NCBI RefSeq assembly: GCF_937123705.1
Contig: NZ_CAKZKO010000181.1
Location: 1 to 32,394 of the forward strand
Direction of reading: 5' to 3'
Source of the DNA: an uncultured Paraglaciecola sp.
GTDB lineage: Bacteria; Pseudomonadota; Gammaproteobacteria; Enterobacterales; Alteromonadaceae
DNA length: 32,394 nt
Below, in pieces: positions 1-8,800 of this stretch. How positions within the stretch are numbered: the stretch's first letter is position 1; each line of letters starts with the position of its first letter. Below the pieces are notes generated by a model. That model was not told where the DNA came from, did not search any database, and was given only the letters and a program-made list of their open reading frames with translations. The position numbers and the translations under genes are program-made.

Positions 1-112
1 CGCTTTCCCAAAGCGGGGGCAACTGGGCAGGGCGCGAATTATACAGAAGTTAAGAGAAAACGCGAGGGTAAATTTTGCACTAACGACAAATTAACCAAAT
101 ATAATTTTATGA
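1..112. other. Left-edge non-coding sequence with a short hairpin
   Basis: CGCTTT and AAAGCG (1-15) form a 6-bp stem with a 3-base loop at the very edge of the window, downstream of the M23 gene. It may be the visible part of a terminator for that gene, but the bases that would show a T-run are outside the window. No gene was seen here. Confidence 0.35.
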
Positions 113-919
113 TCAGCGCTTAGGTACCAATAGCGCCGGATCTAACCTTTGTTTAAACCAATTAATTCGCCAATCAAGGTGCGGGCCGGTTGCCCTTCCT
201 GTGGCTCCAATTTCTGCTACTAAATCACCTTGCTTCACTTTAGTGCCTGCTGCTACGTGGCCTTTACTAAGATGCAAAAAAGTAGAAGACACGCCATGGC
301 CGTGATCGATAATCATAGTGCCTCCAGAATAATACATATCAGGCACAAACAAAGTGACTATGCCATTGGCTGGTGCATGCACAGCTGTACCTGTAGGTGC
401 CGCCACATCTACCCCAAAATGCGGTCGTTTAGGGGTACCATTAAATACTCGCTGGCTGCCATAAACACCACTGATAGGGCCAGCTGCTGGCCAAATAAAG
501 TCGCCATAAAAGTCGCTGCGGTTGTCGTTTAAGGTGCGCGCTTTCGCCACTTGTAGATTATCTTGCCTAATTCTCTCGGTTACTTTTTTAGGGGGGCTGA
601 CATACTTACTGGCGACGCCTTCAATTTTTTGAATTTTGTAGCTTCGCGCCTTCAGCTCCATTGGCTTAGAATGTGTAACACCTTGATTATCAACCCACTT
701 GAGTTGTTGGGTTAATCTAGCGTCGCGACCAAACCCAAAAACAAAATAGCCTTCAGCTGAGATTTTCAGTGGCTGTTCATTTAGCCACACCTGAAATCCG
801 ACAGGCACTTGCCCGCGCATTAAACTGCCTTGAGTCAGTTCACCTTTAAGTTGCAACTCACTGGCAAATATTGAACAACTCACTATAGACATCAGGGTAA
901 AAACAAACGTTCTAAGCAA
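113..919 (-). CDS. Exported M23-family metallopeptidase (LytM-type fold)
   Basis: This 268-residue protein begins with a signal peptide (residues 1-20, R3 then a hydrophobic stretch ending SIFAS). The start is TTG: an AAAGGAG Shine-Dalgarno sequence sits 9 bases upstream, and the next ATG (residue 10) would lose the charged n-region. The C-terminal M23 domain covers about residues 140-260. It shows H167 and D171 (HFGVD), H216 (FLHLS) and H247 in GPHLDW. The usual HxH is HxD here (H247, D249), so the third zinc ligand would be Asp. Family role: cutting peptidoglycan cross-links in the periplasm, or acting as a divisome/envelope regulator when inactive. The start overlaps the end of the QueD-like gene by 8 bp, so the two are probably translationally coupled. 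Family call is firm; whether it is active is less sure. Confidence 0.88.
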   Translation of the reverse strand: MLRTFVFTLMSIVSCSIFASELQLKGELTQGSLMRGQVPVGFQVWLNEQPLKISAEGYFVFGFGRDARLTQQLKWVDNQGVTHSKPMELKARSYKIQKIEGVASKYVSPPKKVTERIRQDNLQVAKARTLNDNRSDFYGDFIWPAAGPISGVYGSQRVFNGTPKRPHFGVDVAAPTGTAVHAPANGIVTLFVPDMYYSGGTMIIDHGHGVSSTFLHLSKGHVAAGTKVKQGDLVAEIGATGRATGPHLDWRINWFKQRLDPALLVPKR

Positions 920-1787
920 AAGCTATGGCTCCTTTACCGACACCTTCAAAGGCCAACACTTTAAATGTACTACTGCCGTCCATGCGCTTATGCTCGTCTG
1001 CCATATACTGTGCTAAACATTCGACTGTGGTATCGGTATCAATGACTTCAGATTCAGACTTGGGAATAGCCAGTTCAAAACGGCCTTGAGACGACTCATA
1101 AGCAAACACATAATGTTGTTTGGCATTTTGGTATAAAGAAGAAAATGCCGTTTCATTAATCTCCACTAAATCCTCGGTAGAGCCTATATAAATATCGCAC
1201 CAACGCTTGGCCCAGTACTCTTGCCATGTAGTGCTTGCTTGCTGGTTTTCATATACCAGCACTTTAGAACGATGACCGTGGGCAATTCGTTGACAGTTAC
1301 CATCGTGTTTTTTTAAGCCATGAGTATAGTGATAATAAGGGGTGTTAATCACTTCAGCTCTTAGGTTTAATTCTATTCCTGCGACATTTTCCGGTAAGTG
1401 GGTGGCAATCACGTCTTTTAAATAATCACTTACCGATGCCATAGTCACATTCGATGCATACACAAAGGCATAAGCTTCTGCAGGACAGTCTAAATGAATC
1501 GATTGATTATCTGGACGCATAAAGTCGACTGTCACACGATCAGATTTTTCATCTCGTTGGATCTGACTATAGCTATGCTCGACAGGCACCAAAAGTTTAT
1601 GATCAATATACTCATCGATCAGATATTTAAGTTGTTTTTTAACCTTACCAAAGTCCAGCACCATGCTTTCTTCATTTAAGTCACCGCTTAAGATCACATC
1701 TACAATCCAGCTTTCTCCTACCATACCGCGTTTTGGGCAAAGGTAAGAAAAATCCATTACGGTTAAATCATTAACGAATAATTGCAT
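912..1787 (-). CDS. Double-domain 6-carboxytetrahydropterin synthase (QueD/PTPS)-like protein
   Basis: At 291 residues this is about twice the length of a usual QueD, and it reads as two T-fold domains. Domain 1 (about 1-147) keeps the GMV-DF-like stretch (SMVLDFGKVKK, 41-51), a D62-H63 pair like the catalytic DH of QueD, and E145. It has no HGH zinc motif; the matching region is LCPKRGMVGES. Domain 2 (about 150-291) has H156, C165, and H170 with H172 in HGH, plus a final E281. These match the zinc ligands and nucleophilic Cys of the family. The active site may therefore be built from both halves. Family reaction: 7,8-dihydroneopterin triphosphate to 6-carboxytetrahydropterin for queuosine, or a related pterin reaction. 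No other queuosine gene is nearby, so the exact substrate is open. ATG start at 1787. Confidence 0.72.
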   Translation of the reverse strand: MQLFVNDLTVMDFSYLCPKRGMVGESWIVDVILSGDLNEESMVLDFGKVKKQLKYLIDEYIDHKLLVPVEHSYSQIQRDEKSDRVTVDFMRPDNQSIHLDCPAEAYAFVYASNVTMASVSDYLKDVIATHLPENVAGIELNLRAEVINTPYYHYTHGLKKHDGNCQRIAHGHRSKVLVYENQQASTTWQEYWAKRWCDIYIGSTEDLVEINETAFSSLYQNAKQHYVFAYESSQGRFELAIPKSESEVIDTDTTVECLAQYMADEHKRMDGSSTFKVLAFEGVGKGAIAFA

Positions 1788-1857
1788 AAAAAATGGGTAT
1801 GTCCTGTTCAGTTACGGCGTTTAAGTTTGGGTATTATGAAAGATAACCAACCAGAAG

Positions 1858-2925
1858 TCAGCTTTGTGACTTCAAAAGTTGATCTTTTAGATTGGGTGGT
1901 ATGCCTCTGATCATCAAAGTATCCGACCCTGCATCATAACTGACTCTGTCACCTAAAAGTTTACGTTCGAAACTAAGAGATACACCGCCACCTTGGCCGC
2001 TAAACTTAGCTAAGGTTTTTAACACGCCGCGATCTGCTTGAAATTGCTGTTCAACCGGTAACTCGGCATTTTGGTTGAATTCTTCAAAGCTGAGATGATC
2101 GCTAGGCAATTTTGCCGCCAATTCTTGGATCTGCACATCCTCACCGAGTTCCAGTTTTTCTTTGTAATAATCTGACACTGATTCCCGCGCTTGGTGTTTT
2201 TCTTGGGGAGCTAACTGTTCGGCGGCTAAAAATGCATCCACAGTGGTTAACAACTGTTTATTTTGTTGTTTGACATCTACCAGTTCTTCACAGCCAATAA
2301 AGTGCATAAAAAAGTCTGAGACCTTACGCCCCATGCGGCCTTTGATAAAACTAATATAACGCTGTTGTTCTGAAGTGGTTGCCAATTGCGTAAGGTCGAT
2401 TCTTACCGCCAACTGCATTTTGGCTAAATCTAAGTGATCGCTACTGGTGAGCTCTAAGTCCCCGGTAATTTCAACATGTTGTTTGGTGTTGATAATCGCA
2501 ATCATCAAATAATCAGTGGCTAAAAACTGATAATGACTAAACACCACAAACCCTGTTTCTAAGGTGCCAGTATCAATCAACGACTTTTTTAATAGCTCAC
2601 TGGCTTGGATACTAAATTCAACAAAATCTAGTTGCTGTACCTGCATATCTTGCAGCAGAGTTTTAAATGGCACGGCGTGAGGGACAAGTTGCGTGTCTTG
2701 CGCCTCTGACTCCTCACGGCTAACGCTGACAATCTCTGCACTTTCAGCAACAAATGCCCCTACACCTTTACCGGGTTTGGTATTAAACGCGTGATTAATT
2801 TGCCCTGCCAAATTTTCAATTTCTGGACTCACATCAAAACAACTGGCACGTGGCACTAGGGTTAACTCTTGCTGTTGATTAACAGCCAGTTGGTGTACAA
2901 CAAAGTGATGGATCAAGGCGCTCAC
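1858..2925 (-). CDS. yejK: Nucleoid-associated protein YejK (NdpA)
   Basis: This 355-residue protein matches the NdpA/YejK family along its length (E. coli YejK is 335 residues). Clear family stretches are FIKGRMGRKVSDFFMHFIG (about 208-226) and the C-terminal FSGQGGGVSLSF and IRGIPPNLKDQLL. The family is a nucleoid-associated protein that interacts with DNA and topoisomerases in the cytoplasm. The start is GTG at 2925, with a strong AGAGGAAA ribosome site four bases upstream. The gene is divergent from yejL-yejM, the same arrangement as in E. coli, which supports the call. The region between the two (2926-3048) must hold both promoters. Confidence 0.95.
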   Translation of the reverse strand: MSALIHHFVVHQLAVNQQQELTLVPRASCFDVSPEIENLAGQINHAFNTKPGKGVGAFVAESAEIVSVSREESEAQDTQLVPHAVPFKTLLQDMQVQQLDFVEFSIQASELLKKSLIDTGTLETGFVVFSHYQFLATDYLMIAIINTKQHVEITGDLELTSSDHLDLAKMQLAVRIDLTQLATTSEQQRYISFIKGRMGRKVSDFFMHFIGCEELVDVKQQNKQLLTTVDAFLAAEQLAPQEKHQARESVSDYYKEKLELGEDVQIQELAAKLPSDHLSFEEFNQNAELPVEQQFQADRGVLKTLAKFSGQGGGVSLSFERKLLGDRVSYDAGSDTLMIRGIPPNLKDQLLKSQS

Positions 2926-3048
2926 AGTATTTCCTCTACAAAAATCAATTAAATTTACGCTCTAACATGTTGGTTTATTCGCATTTTATCTAGACCATTG
3001 ATACTATCGTTTCAATATACACTGCTATTATTTTAGAGCTAACGCGAC

Positions 3049-3267
3049 ATGCCACAACAATCAAAATACACCGACAGCCAATTTGAAGCCATCATGCAAG
3101 ATATCTTTATCGCATTAGAGAAAAATCAAGCTAACCGCGATCTTTCGCTTATGGTACTAGGAAATGTCGTCACGAATATTTTTCAGCAACAAGTTCCGGA
3201 AAATCTGCGCCAACAAATGGCCGAACAGTTTACACAAGTGCTATTAAAAAGTATCAATGGAAAATAA
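3049..3267 (+). CDS. yejL: YejL family protein (UPF0352 / DUF1414)
   Basis: This small 72-residue protein has the family pattern: YTDSQFEAIMQDIFIALEKNQANRDLSLMVLGNVVTNI in the first half, then a helical end with LRQQMAEQFTQVLLKSI. It is predicted to be all-helical and cytoplasmic, with no membrane segment or signal peptide. Its molecular function is not established. The evidence is its length and sequence, its place between divergent yejK and yejM, and the 18-bp gap to yejM on the same strand, which suggests one transcript. Confidence 0.93.
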   Translation: MPQQSKYTDSQFEAIMQDIFIALEKNQANRDLSLMVLGNVVTNIFQQQVPENLRQQMAEQFTQVLLKSINGK

Positions 3268-3285
3268 AAAAAGGCGACTGATGAA

Positions 3286-4833
3286 ATGATCCTATCAGAA
3301 ACTCCGCGCCGAAAATTAATCACCCTGCTGGTTAACTGGGGACATTGGTTTACGCTTTTAAATATTATTATCGCAATAACAATTGCGGCTATTTACATTC
3401 TTAATTCCCCTGCTCCAGGCTCGGTAATGGGTACCCTTTATCTATTTACGAATTGGCTCAGCCATATAGGTTTTTTAACTTTTTTTGGCTTTGTTTTACT
3501 CATTTTGCCCCTCTGTTATTTAGTGCCCAGTGCAAAAGTAGTGAAAACATTGAGTTCGGTTATCGCCGCATTAGGTTTGGCCTTATTAGCCTTCGATGCA
3601 TTACTGTACAACAAGTATGGCGTGCACCTTAGTCTAAATTCAGCACAGCTTATCCGCAGTGAAACGCAAACGGCCATGGCACAATTTGGATGGCAACAAT
3701 GGGGCTTTTTATTATTACTTTTTATGGTGTGGCTCTCATTTCAACTCATAGTTGCCAATGCGTTATGGCAACGAATTGAAAGATTACACAAACGCAAATT
3801 AGGCTTACCCATAAGCGGCTTTTTTATCAGCTGTTTTATAGCAAGCCACGCAATGCATGTCTGGGCTGATGCCAACTTGTACCAACCCATAGTGCAACAA
3901 GACAATATGTTTCCCTTGTCTTATCCGGCGACTGCTAAAACCTTGATGGCCAGATACAGCTTGCTGGATATAGAAGATTATCAGCAACGCAAAGCCTTAC
4001 AATTTAATCACACTATCAAAGGGATCACCTACCCAGCTTCACCCGTTTATTGCTCGGTAGACACCAACAAGAAAGTATTGCTGTTATCGGTGATAACAGG
4101 CAATGTCTCCCTGCCTATTAATGGTTTATCTACGTTTGAGTCTCACTATCAACTGCAATCTTCAATAGACAGTGGCATCAACACGATTTTGTATGGGTTG
4201 CCTGAGCTATATCACACGGCTTTACAAGACTACGCACCACTTTTAGTTGATTTACCTCGTTCATTTGGATTAAAAGTGTCGGTATATTTCGACAATAACA
4301 CCAATCGACACTTAGCGGCCTACCAACAAGACTGGCCGCAATTTAAACAACAAGTTATCAAGGCATCGAGTAATTTATCTATTGGTTTTGTTCAATCTGA
4401 ACATTTGGCTGAACTGCTAACTGAAAGTGTAACGTCACAGTATCAGATTATTGTCACTGACTTAGTTCCATCTGAGGCTGTAAACAGTCCATTACTAACC
4501 AACATTAACATTCATAAATCCTTGGCCAGCCTGGAAGATATTGCCCCGACTGCTTTACATCTATTAGGTTGCTCTGCCCCTGCTAAGGCCTATAGCACTG
4601 GCAATTCTCTTACTCAAAAAAACAACACCAACTTTCTAGTTAGCACCCAAGGCAGCAAGGTATTGCTACTTAACCAGCAACAACGCATTGAAATTATGAA
4701 TAATGGCAATGTGCGAATATTTGACTTAAAAACCGGTGACGAAACCTTTGAACAGGCCGACCCTAATGTTCTAAGCCAAGGGATTAAACACCTAAGTCGT
4801 TTTTCGGGGAAACGCCCTATTAGGCCTTTGTAA
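3286..4833 (+). CDS. yejM: Inner-membrane YejM/PbgA/LapC-type protein with a degenerate sulfatase-like domain
   Basis: This 515-residue protein has five predicted membrane helices (about 21-39, 57-80, 86-107, 137-158 and 172-190). A linker resembling YejM follows (HVWADANLYQPI, 191-202, and FPLSYPATAKTL), then a periplasmic domain. YejM of enterobacteria binds LPS/lipid A and controls LpxC turnover through LapB-FtsH; I infer the same role here from homology and the yejL-yejM order. The domain keeps the LYGLPELYHTAL stretch that corresponds to FYGLPGTYW of E. coli YejM. It is about 70 residues shorter than the E. coli protein (586), and the metal/nucleophile region after the first strand (VLLLSVITGNVSLP) has no recognisable sulfatase residues. 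The first ATG (3281) meets a stop at once, so translation starts at 3286. Confidence 0.88.
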   Translation: MILSETPRRKLITLLVNWGHWFTLLNIIIAITIAAIYILNSPAPGSVMGTLYLFTNWLSHIGFLTFFGFVLLILPLCYLVPSAKVVKTLSSVIAALGLALLAFDALLYNKYGVHLSLNSAQLIRSETQTAMAQFGWQQWGFLLLLFMVWLSFQLIVANALWQRIERLHKRKLGLPISGFFISCFIASHAMHVWADANLYQPIVQQDNMFPLSYPATAKTLMARYSLLDIEDYQQRKALQFNHTIKGITYPASPVYCSVDTNKKVLLLSVITGNVSLPINGLSTFESHYQLQSSIDSGINTILYGLPELYHTALQDYAPLLVDLPRSFGLKVSVYFDNNTNRHLAAYQQDWPQFKQQVIKASSNLSIGFVQSEHLAELLTESVTSQYQIIVTDLVPSEAVNSPLLTNINIHKSLASLEDIAPTALHLLGCSAPAKAYSTGNSLTQKNNTNFLVSTQGSKVLLLNQQQRIEIMNNGNVRIFDLKTGDETFEQADPNVLSQGIKHLSRFSGKRPIRPL

Positions 4834-4862
4834 TCTACATTTTTGATGGGTTAACCAGAACA

Positions 4863-5699
4863 TTAAGCCTTTTTAGCTAATATATTGATATCAAAATCTG
4901 CTGTAAATTGTTGTAAATTGGTTACTAAATTTTGCTTCTTTTCTTGGGTGGCCGACCAGTAATAGGGGGTCATCATCAACAGGTTTTCTGTTTGCTGCAT
5001 ATCAACAAGGTCAAATGTAAAACTTATATTGAGTTGTTGCGTTAACTCAAAACCATCTGGTACAAGGTTTAATGTTTTATGTTCAACTGGCTTATCGTAT
5101 AGCGCTTGTTTGAATTCATACAAATGATTAGCCGCTGGATTAACTGTTATCCAGATACCTTTAGTTTTTAATACCCGATGCACTTCAAGTTCACTACTAG
5201 GTGCAAAAATCTGTAACACAGTATCCTGACTATTGTCTTGCATTGGCAATTGAAAGCTACTGGCCACTGCGAAATGCTGTTGGGGATACTTTTTAGCGGC
5301 TTTTTGAATTGCGAATTTAGATATATCTAAGCCACTAAACTCAATTTGACAATCAGCGTGCTGACAGCCCTGACGCACCTGCCCCATATAGTAACCTTCA
5401 CCGCAGCCTGCGTCGAAAAAACGAACTTCACTTTGTGACGTTAGGGTTGAGATGTGACGATTAAATATATCTGTGATGGCATTAGCTAAAGGCTGATAAA
5501 ATCCTTGTTCTAAAAACGCCCTACGGCCATTGACCATTTGTTTGTTATCACCCGGCTGCTTACTATTCTTATGCTGTGCCAGTAGCAAATTGACATAGCC
5601 TTCTTTTGCCACATCATAGCTATGGCCATTGTTACAAGCCCAGGCTTTATTATTGAGTGACAAAGAGCTTGAGCAAAAAGGGCATTTCCACTTAGACAT
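4863..5699 (-). CDS. rlmA: 23S rRNA (guanine-N1)-methyltransferase RlmA
   Basis: This 278-residue protein methylates N1 of a guanine in 23S rRNA (G745 in E. coli) using SAM. The N-terminal zinc finger is complete: C6, C9, C22 and H26. It is followed by the family stretch DVAKEGYVNLL and by PGD..MVNGRRAFLEQGFYQPL. The SAM motif I is FFDAGCGEGYY (about 94-104), and LQIFAPSSE fits the acceptor region. I chose the start at 5699 because MSKWKCPFC matches the E. coli N-terminus (MSFSCPLC). A longer reading frame to 5756 adds 19 unmatched residues, and neither start has a good ribosome site. The gene converges on yejM with 29 bp between them. Confidence 0.92.
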   Translation of the reverse strand: MSKWKCPFCSSSLSLNNKAWACNNGHSYDVAKEGYVNLLLAQHKNSKQPGDNKQMVNGRRAFLEQGFYQPLANAITDIFNRHISTLTSQSEVRFFDAGCGEGYYMGQVRQGCQHADCQIEFSGLDISKFAIQKAAKKYPQQHFAVASSFQLPMQDNSQDTVLQIFAPSSELEVHRVLKTKGIWITVNPAANHLYEFKQALYDKPVEHKTLNLVPDGFELTQQLNISFTFDLVDMQQTENLLMMTPYYWSATQEKKQNLVTNLQQFTADFDINILAKKA

Positions 5700-5805
5700 A
5701 GCGTTTAAACAAACCTGAAAATAGGGTAATCCAATGGCAAATAATAACATCTTCATAGACTTATTTGCGCCAATGTTATTAACTAACCAGAAATTAGAAT
5801 AAGCA

Positions 5806-5853
5806 CCTCCTGTAAGTAGGGCTGGTTTTGCCCCTACCTTGGTTGCCCATCAT
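5806..5853 (-). repeat. 48-bp dispersed element, copy A
   Basis: On the minus strand this stretch begins ATGATG and is 39/48 identical, without gaps, to 32340-32387. Both copies can be read as a short peptide sharing RGK, TY and RR (19 codons here, ending at 5794; 24 codons in the other copy). Most base differences fall at codon positions 1 and 2, so conservation looks like DNA or RNA rather than protein. GTAGGG and CCCTAC inside copy A can pair, but the matching stem is broken in copy B. It lies between rlmA (minus) and the tricorn-like gene (plus). Confidence 0.7.
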
Positions 5854-5888
5854 TTAAATTGAAACATCCGTTCTTAAGGAACTCATAA

Positions 5889-8800
5889 ATGCGCACACTT
5901 ATACTGCTTGGTTTGTTATTGACTTCTTATGTCGCTCTAGCATCATCAAGTTATTATCGCTACCCAGCTTTGCATAAAGACACTGTGGTTTTTACTGCAG
6001 AAGGTGATTTGTGGAAAATCAAACTAGGTGATCAATATGCCCAGCGCCTTACCACTCATCCCGCAGAAGAAACTCAAGCCAGCATCTCCCCCGACGGCAA
6101 ATGGGTAGCATTTGTTGCTAATTATTCTGGCGCATCTGAAGCCCATGTTATGCCTATTCAAGGAGGGTTAGCCAAGCGTGTTACCTTTGAAAATGTTCGC
6201 GTTAAAGTCCAGGGTTGGAGCTCAGATTCACAAGTGTTGTATAGCTACAACGGCCGCGTTGGACCAGCAGGTAATTGGACGCTAAAACAAGTCGATCCTG
6301 CTACGCTAATGACCACTACCCTACCTTTAGCGGATGCTGTAGAAGGTAACATAACAGCTGATGGCAACACTTTGTATTTCACTCAATTTGGCATGCAAAT
6401 TTCTACCGATAATGCGCGCTCATACCAAGGGGGCGCAAAAGGAGAGTTATGGAAATATTCCTTAGGCTCCAATCAAGAAGCAACCCATTTAACGGCTAAA
6501 CATAAAGGCTCAGCGCGAACCCCTATGGCGACCGATAACCGCCTGTATTTTATCAGCAACCAAAGTGGTAGCGACAATATTTGGTCCATGAAATTTAATG
6601 GCCGAGACCAAAAGCAACATACTCAATACAAAGACTGGGAAGTAAGAAGTGCGCGCCTAGATAACGGTAAAATTGTGTACCAATTAGGCGCAGATATTAA
6701 AGTTTTTGATATAGCGTCTAAGAAAAGTCAAATAATCGACATTGCACTGACTTCTGACTTTCCTAATTTGCGGGCTCACTGGGTTAACGCCCCTTTAAAA
6801 TATCTAACATCGGCGAAACAAGCGGGCAATGCCAAAAAAGTCGTATTAACGGCTAGAGGCCGTGTCGCGATTGCTAACACTGATGGTTCAAGATTTGTCG
6901 AAGTAGCCACACCTCAGAATTCTCGTACCCGCAACGCCATATTAAGTCATGATGGAAAATCAGTGTATGCGATGAATGACTCAAGCGGTGAATTAGAAAT
7001 TTGGCAATTTCCTGCTGATGGCTCCAAAGGTGCTGAACAACTCACCTTCGACGCTTCAATTTTTCGCTGGAATTTATACCTGTCACCCGATGGCAAGTCC
7101 ATCGCACACGATGACAAAAATGGTGATTTGTGGTTGTTAGATATTGCGACTAAAAAACAACAGAAAATCCTCGAAAACGATATGGGTACCTCTCCTTTAG
7201 AGTCATTAACTTGGTCAAGCAATAGTCAATTAATTGCAGTCACCCATTCCCATGTTAAATCTGAGCGCAGTCAAATTTTATTAATCGATACCAAAAGTAA
7301 TCAACAACACATTCTTACCAGCGAAAAGTACGCCTCTTATTCACCCGCATTTTCTAATGATTCACAATGGTTGTATTTTTTATCCGATAGGCATTTTAAA
7401 AGCTTTCCAGGTGCGCCTTGGGGCGATAGAAATATGGGCGCAAGTTTTGATAGAAAAACCCAAGTATTCGCAATTGCGTTAAAGGAGGACGCAACTTTTC
7501 CTTTCGCCTTGCCAACCGAACTAAGCCTACAAAAGAGCAATGACAACAAAGACATACAGCAAACCAGTAAAGATGACTCTGCTAAACCCAAACCAGATGA
7601 GTCAAAAGAATCATCAACTATCAACATTGACTGGAAAAACATAGCCCAAAGATTATGGCAAGTCCCTGTAGCTTCAGGTAATTACTCGAAATTAATGGCC
7701 AGTAAAAAGTTTTTATATGTCTTGGATAAAATCAACGAACCAAACAGTAAAGCAGAATTAAAATCCATAAAAATTGCGCCAAAAAGTAAGCCAGAAACCT
7801 TCTTAGGTTCGGTTCAATCATTTAGTTTATCTGATGATGGTGAAACCCTGTTTTTACAAAAAACCGGTAACAAAAAAGATATGTTTCTGGTAGCTGCTGG
7901 CGCAAAGTTTTCTGCAAAAGCTAAAGATATAAAAGTGAAAACCTCAGACTGGAAGTTGCACATTAATCCTCAACAAGAATGGCAACAGTTATTTCATGAT
8001 GCCTGGCTAATGCACCGCGATTCGTTATTTGACAAAAATATGCGTGGCCTAGAGTGGTCGGCGCTCAAACAAAAGTATCAACCCTTGTTGGTGCGCTTAA
8101 CTGATCGTCACGAACTGAACGATATCTTTAAACAAATGATGGGAGAACTAAATACCCTGCATTCACAAGTACGAGGCGGCGATACGCCTAAAGATACCGA
8201 AGCGGCTAAACCTGCCTCCCTTGGAGCAGAGTTCTTAGAAACTGAGCAAGGTATCAAAATTGTCAATATCTATAGTAACGATCCTGAATTGGTTAGTCGT
8301 CTTTCTCCTCTAGCCAAGCCAGGTGTAAATGCCGAGGTAGGTGACTTTATTAACGCGATTAACGGGCACAAAATCCAAACCATTCCCGACATAGCCAAAG
8401 CACTGCAAAACCAAGCCGGTAAGCAAGTATTATTAAGCTTAAAAAGAGCAGATAAATCGATAAATACTGTGGCTAAACCCACATCCACCAGGAGCGACTA
8501 TTACAATCGCTACTATGATTGGGTCACGCGCAACCAGCAGAAAGTACACAAGTCGGATGACGAGTTAGGTTACCTACATTTACGAGCTATGGGCTCAGAA
8601 GACGTAGCCACCTTTGCTAGAGAATTTTATGGACAATATAAAAAGCATGGCCTGATCATCGATGTGAGACGAAATAACGGTGGCAATGTCGATAGCTGGA
8701 TATTAGAAAAATTACTAAAAAGAGCTTGGTCATTTTGGAAAGTGCGAGACAACATCCCCAATACCAATATGCAACAAACCTTTAGAGGGCATTTGGTTGT

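Noticed and set aside
5700..5756. Upstream 19-residue extension of RlmA
   Set aside because: The family N-terminus begins two to four residues before the first zinc Cys, which fits the ATG at 5699, and the extension has no ribosome site.
5794..5853. 19-codon peptide on the minus strand (and its 24-codon relative at 32313-32387)
   Set aside because: Differences between the copies are mostly amino-acid changing and neither has a clear ribosome site, so I list the sequence as a repeat rather than a gene.
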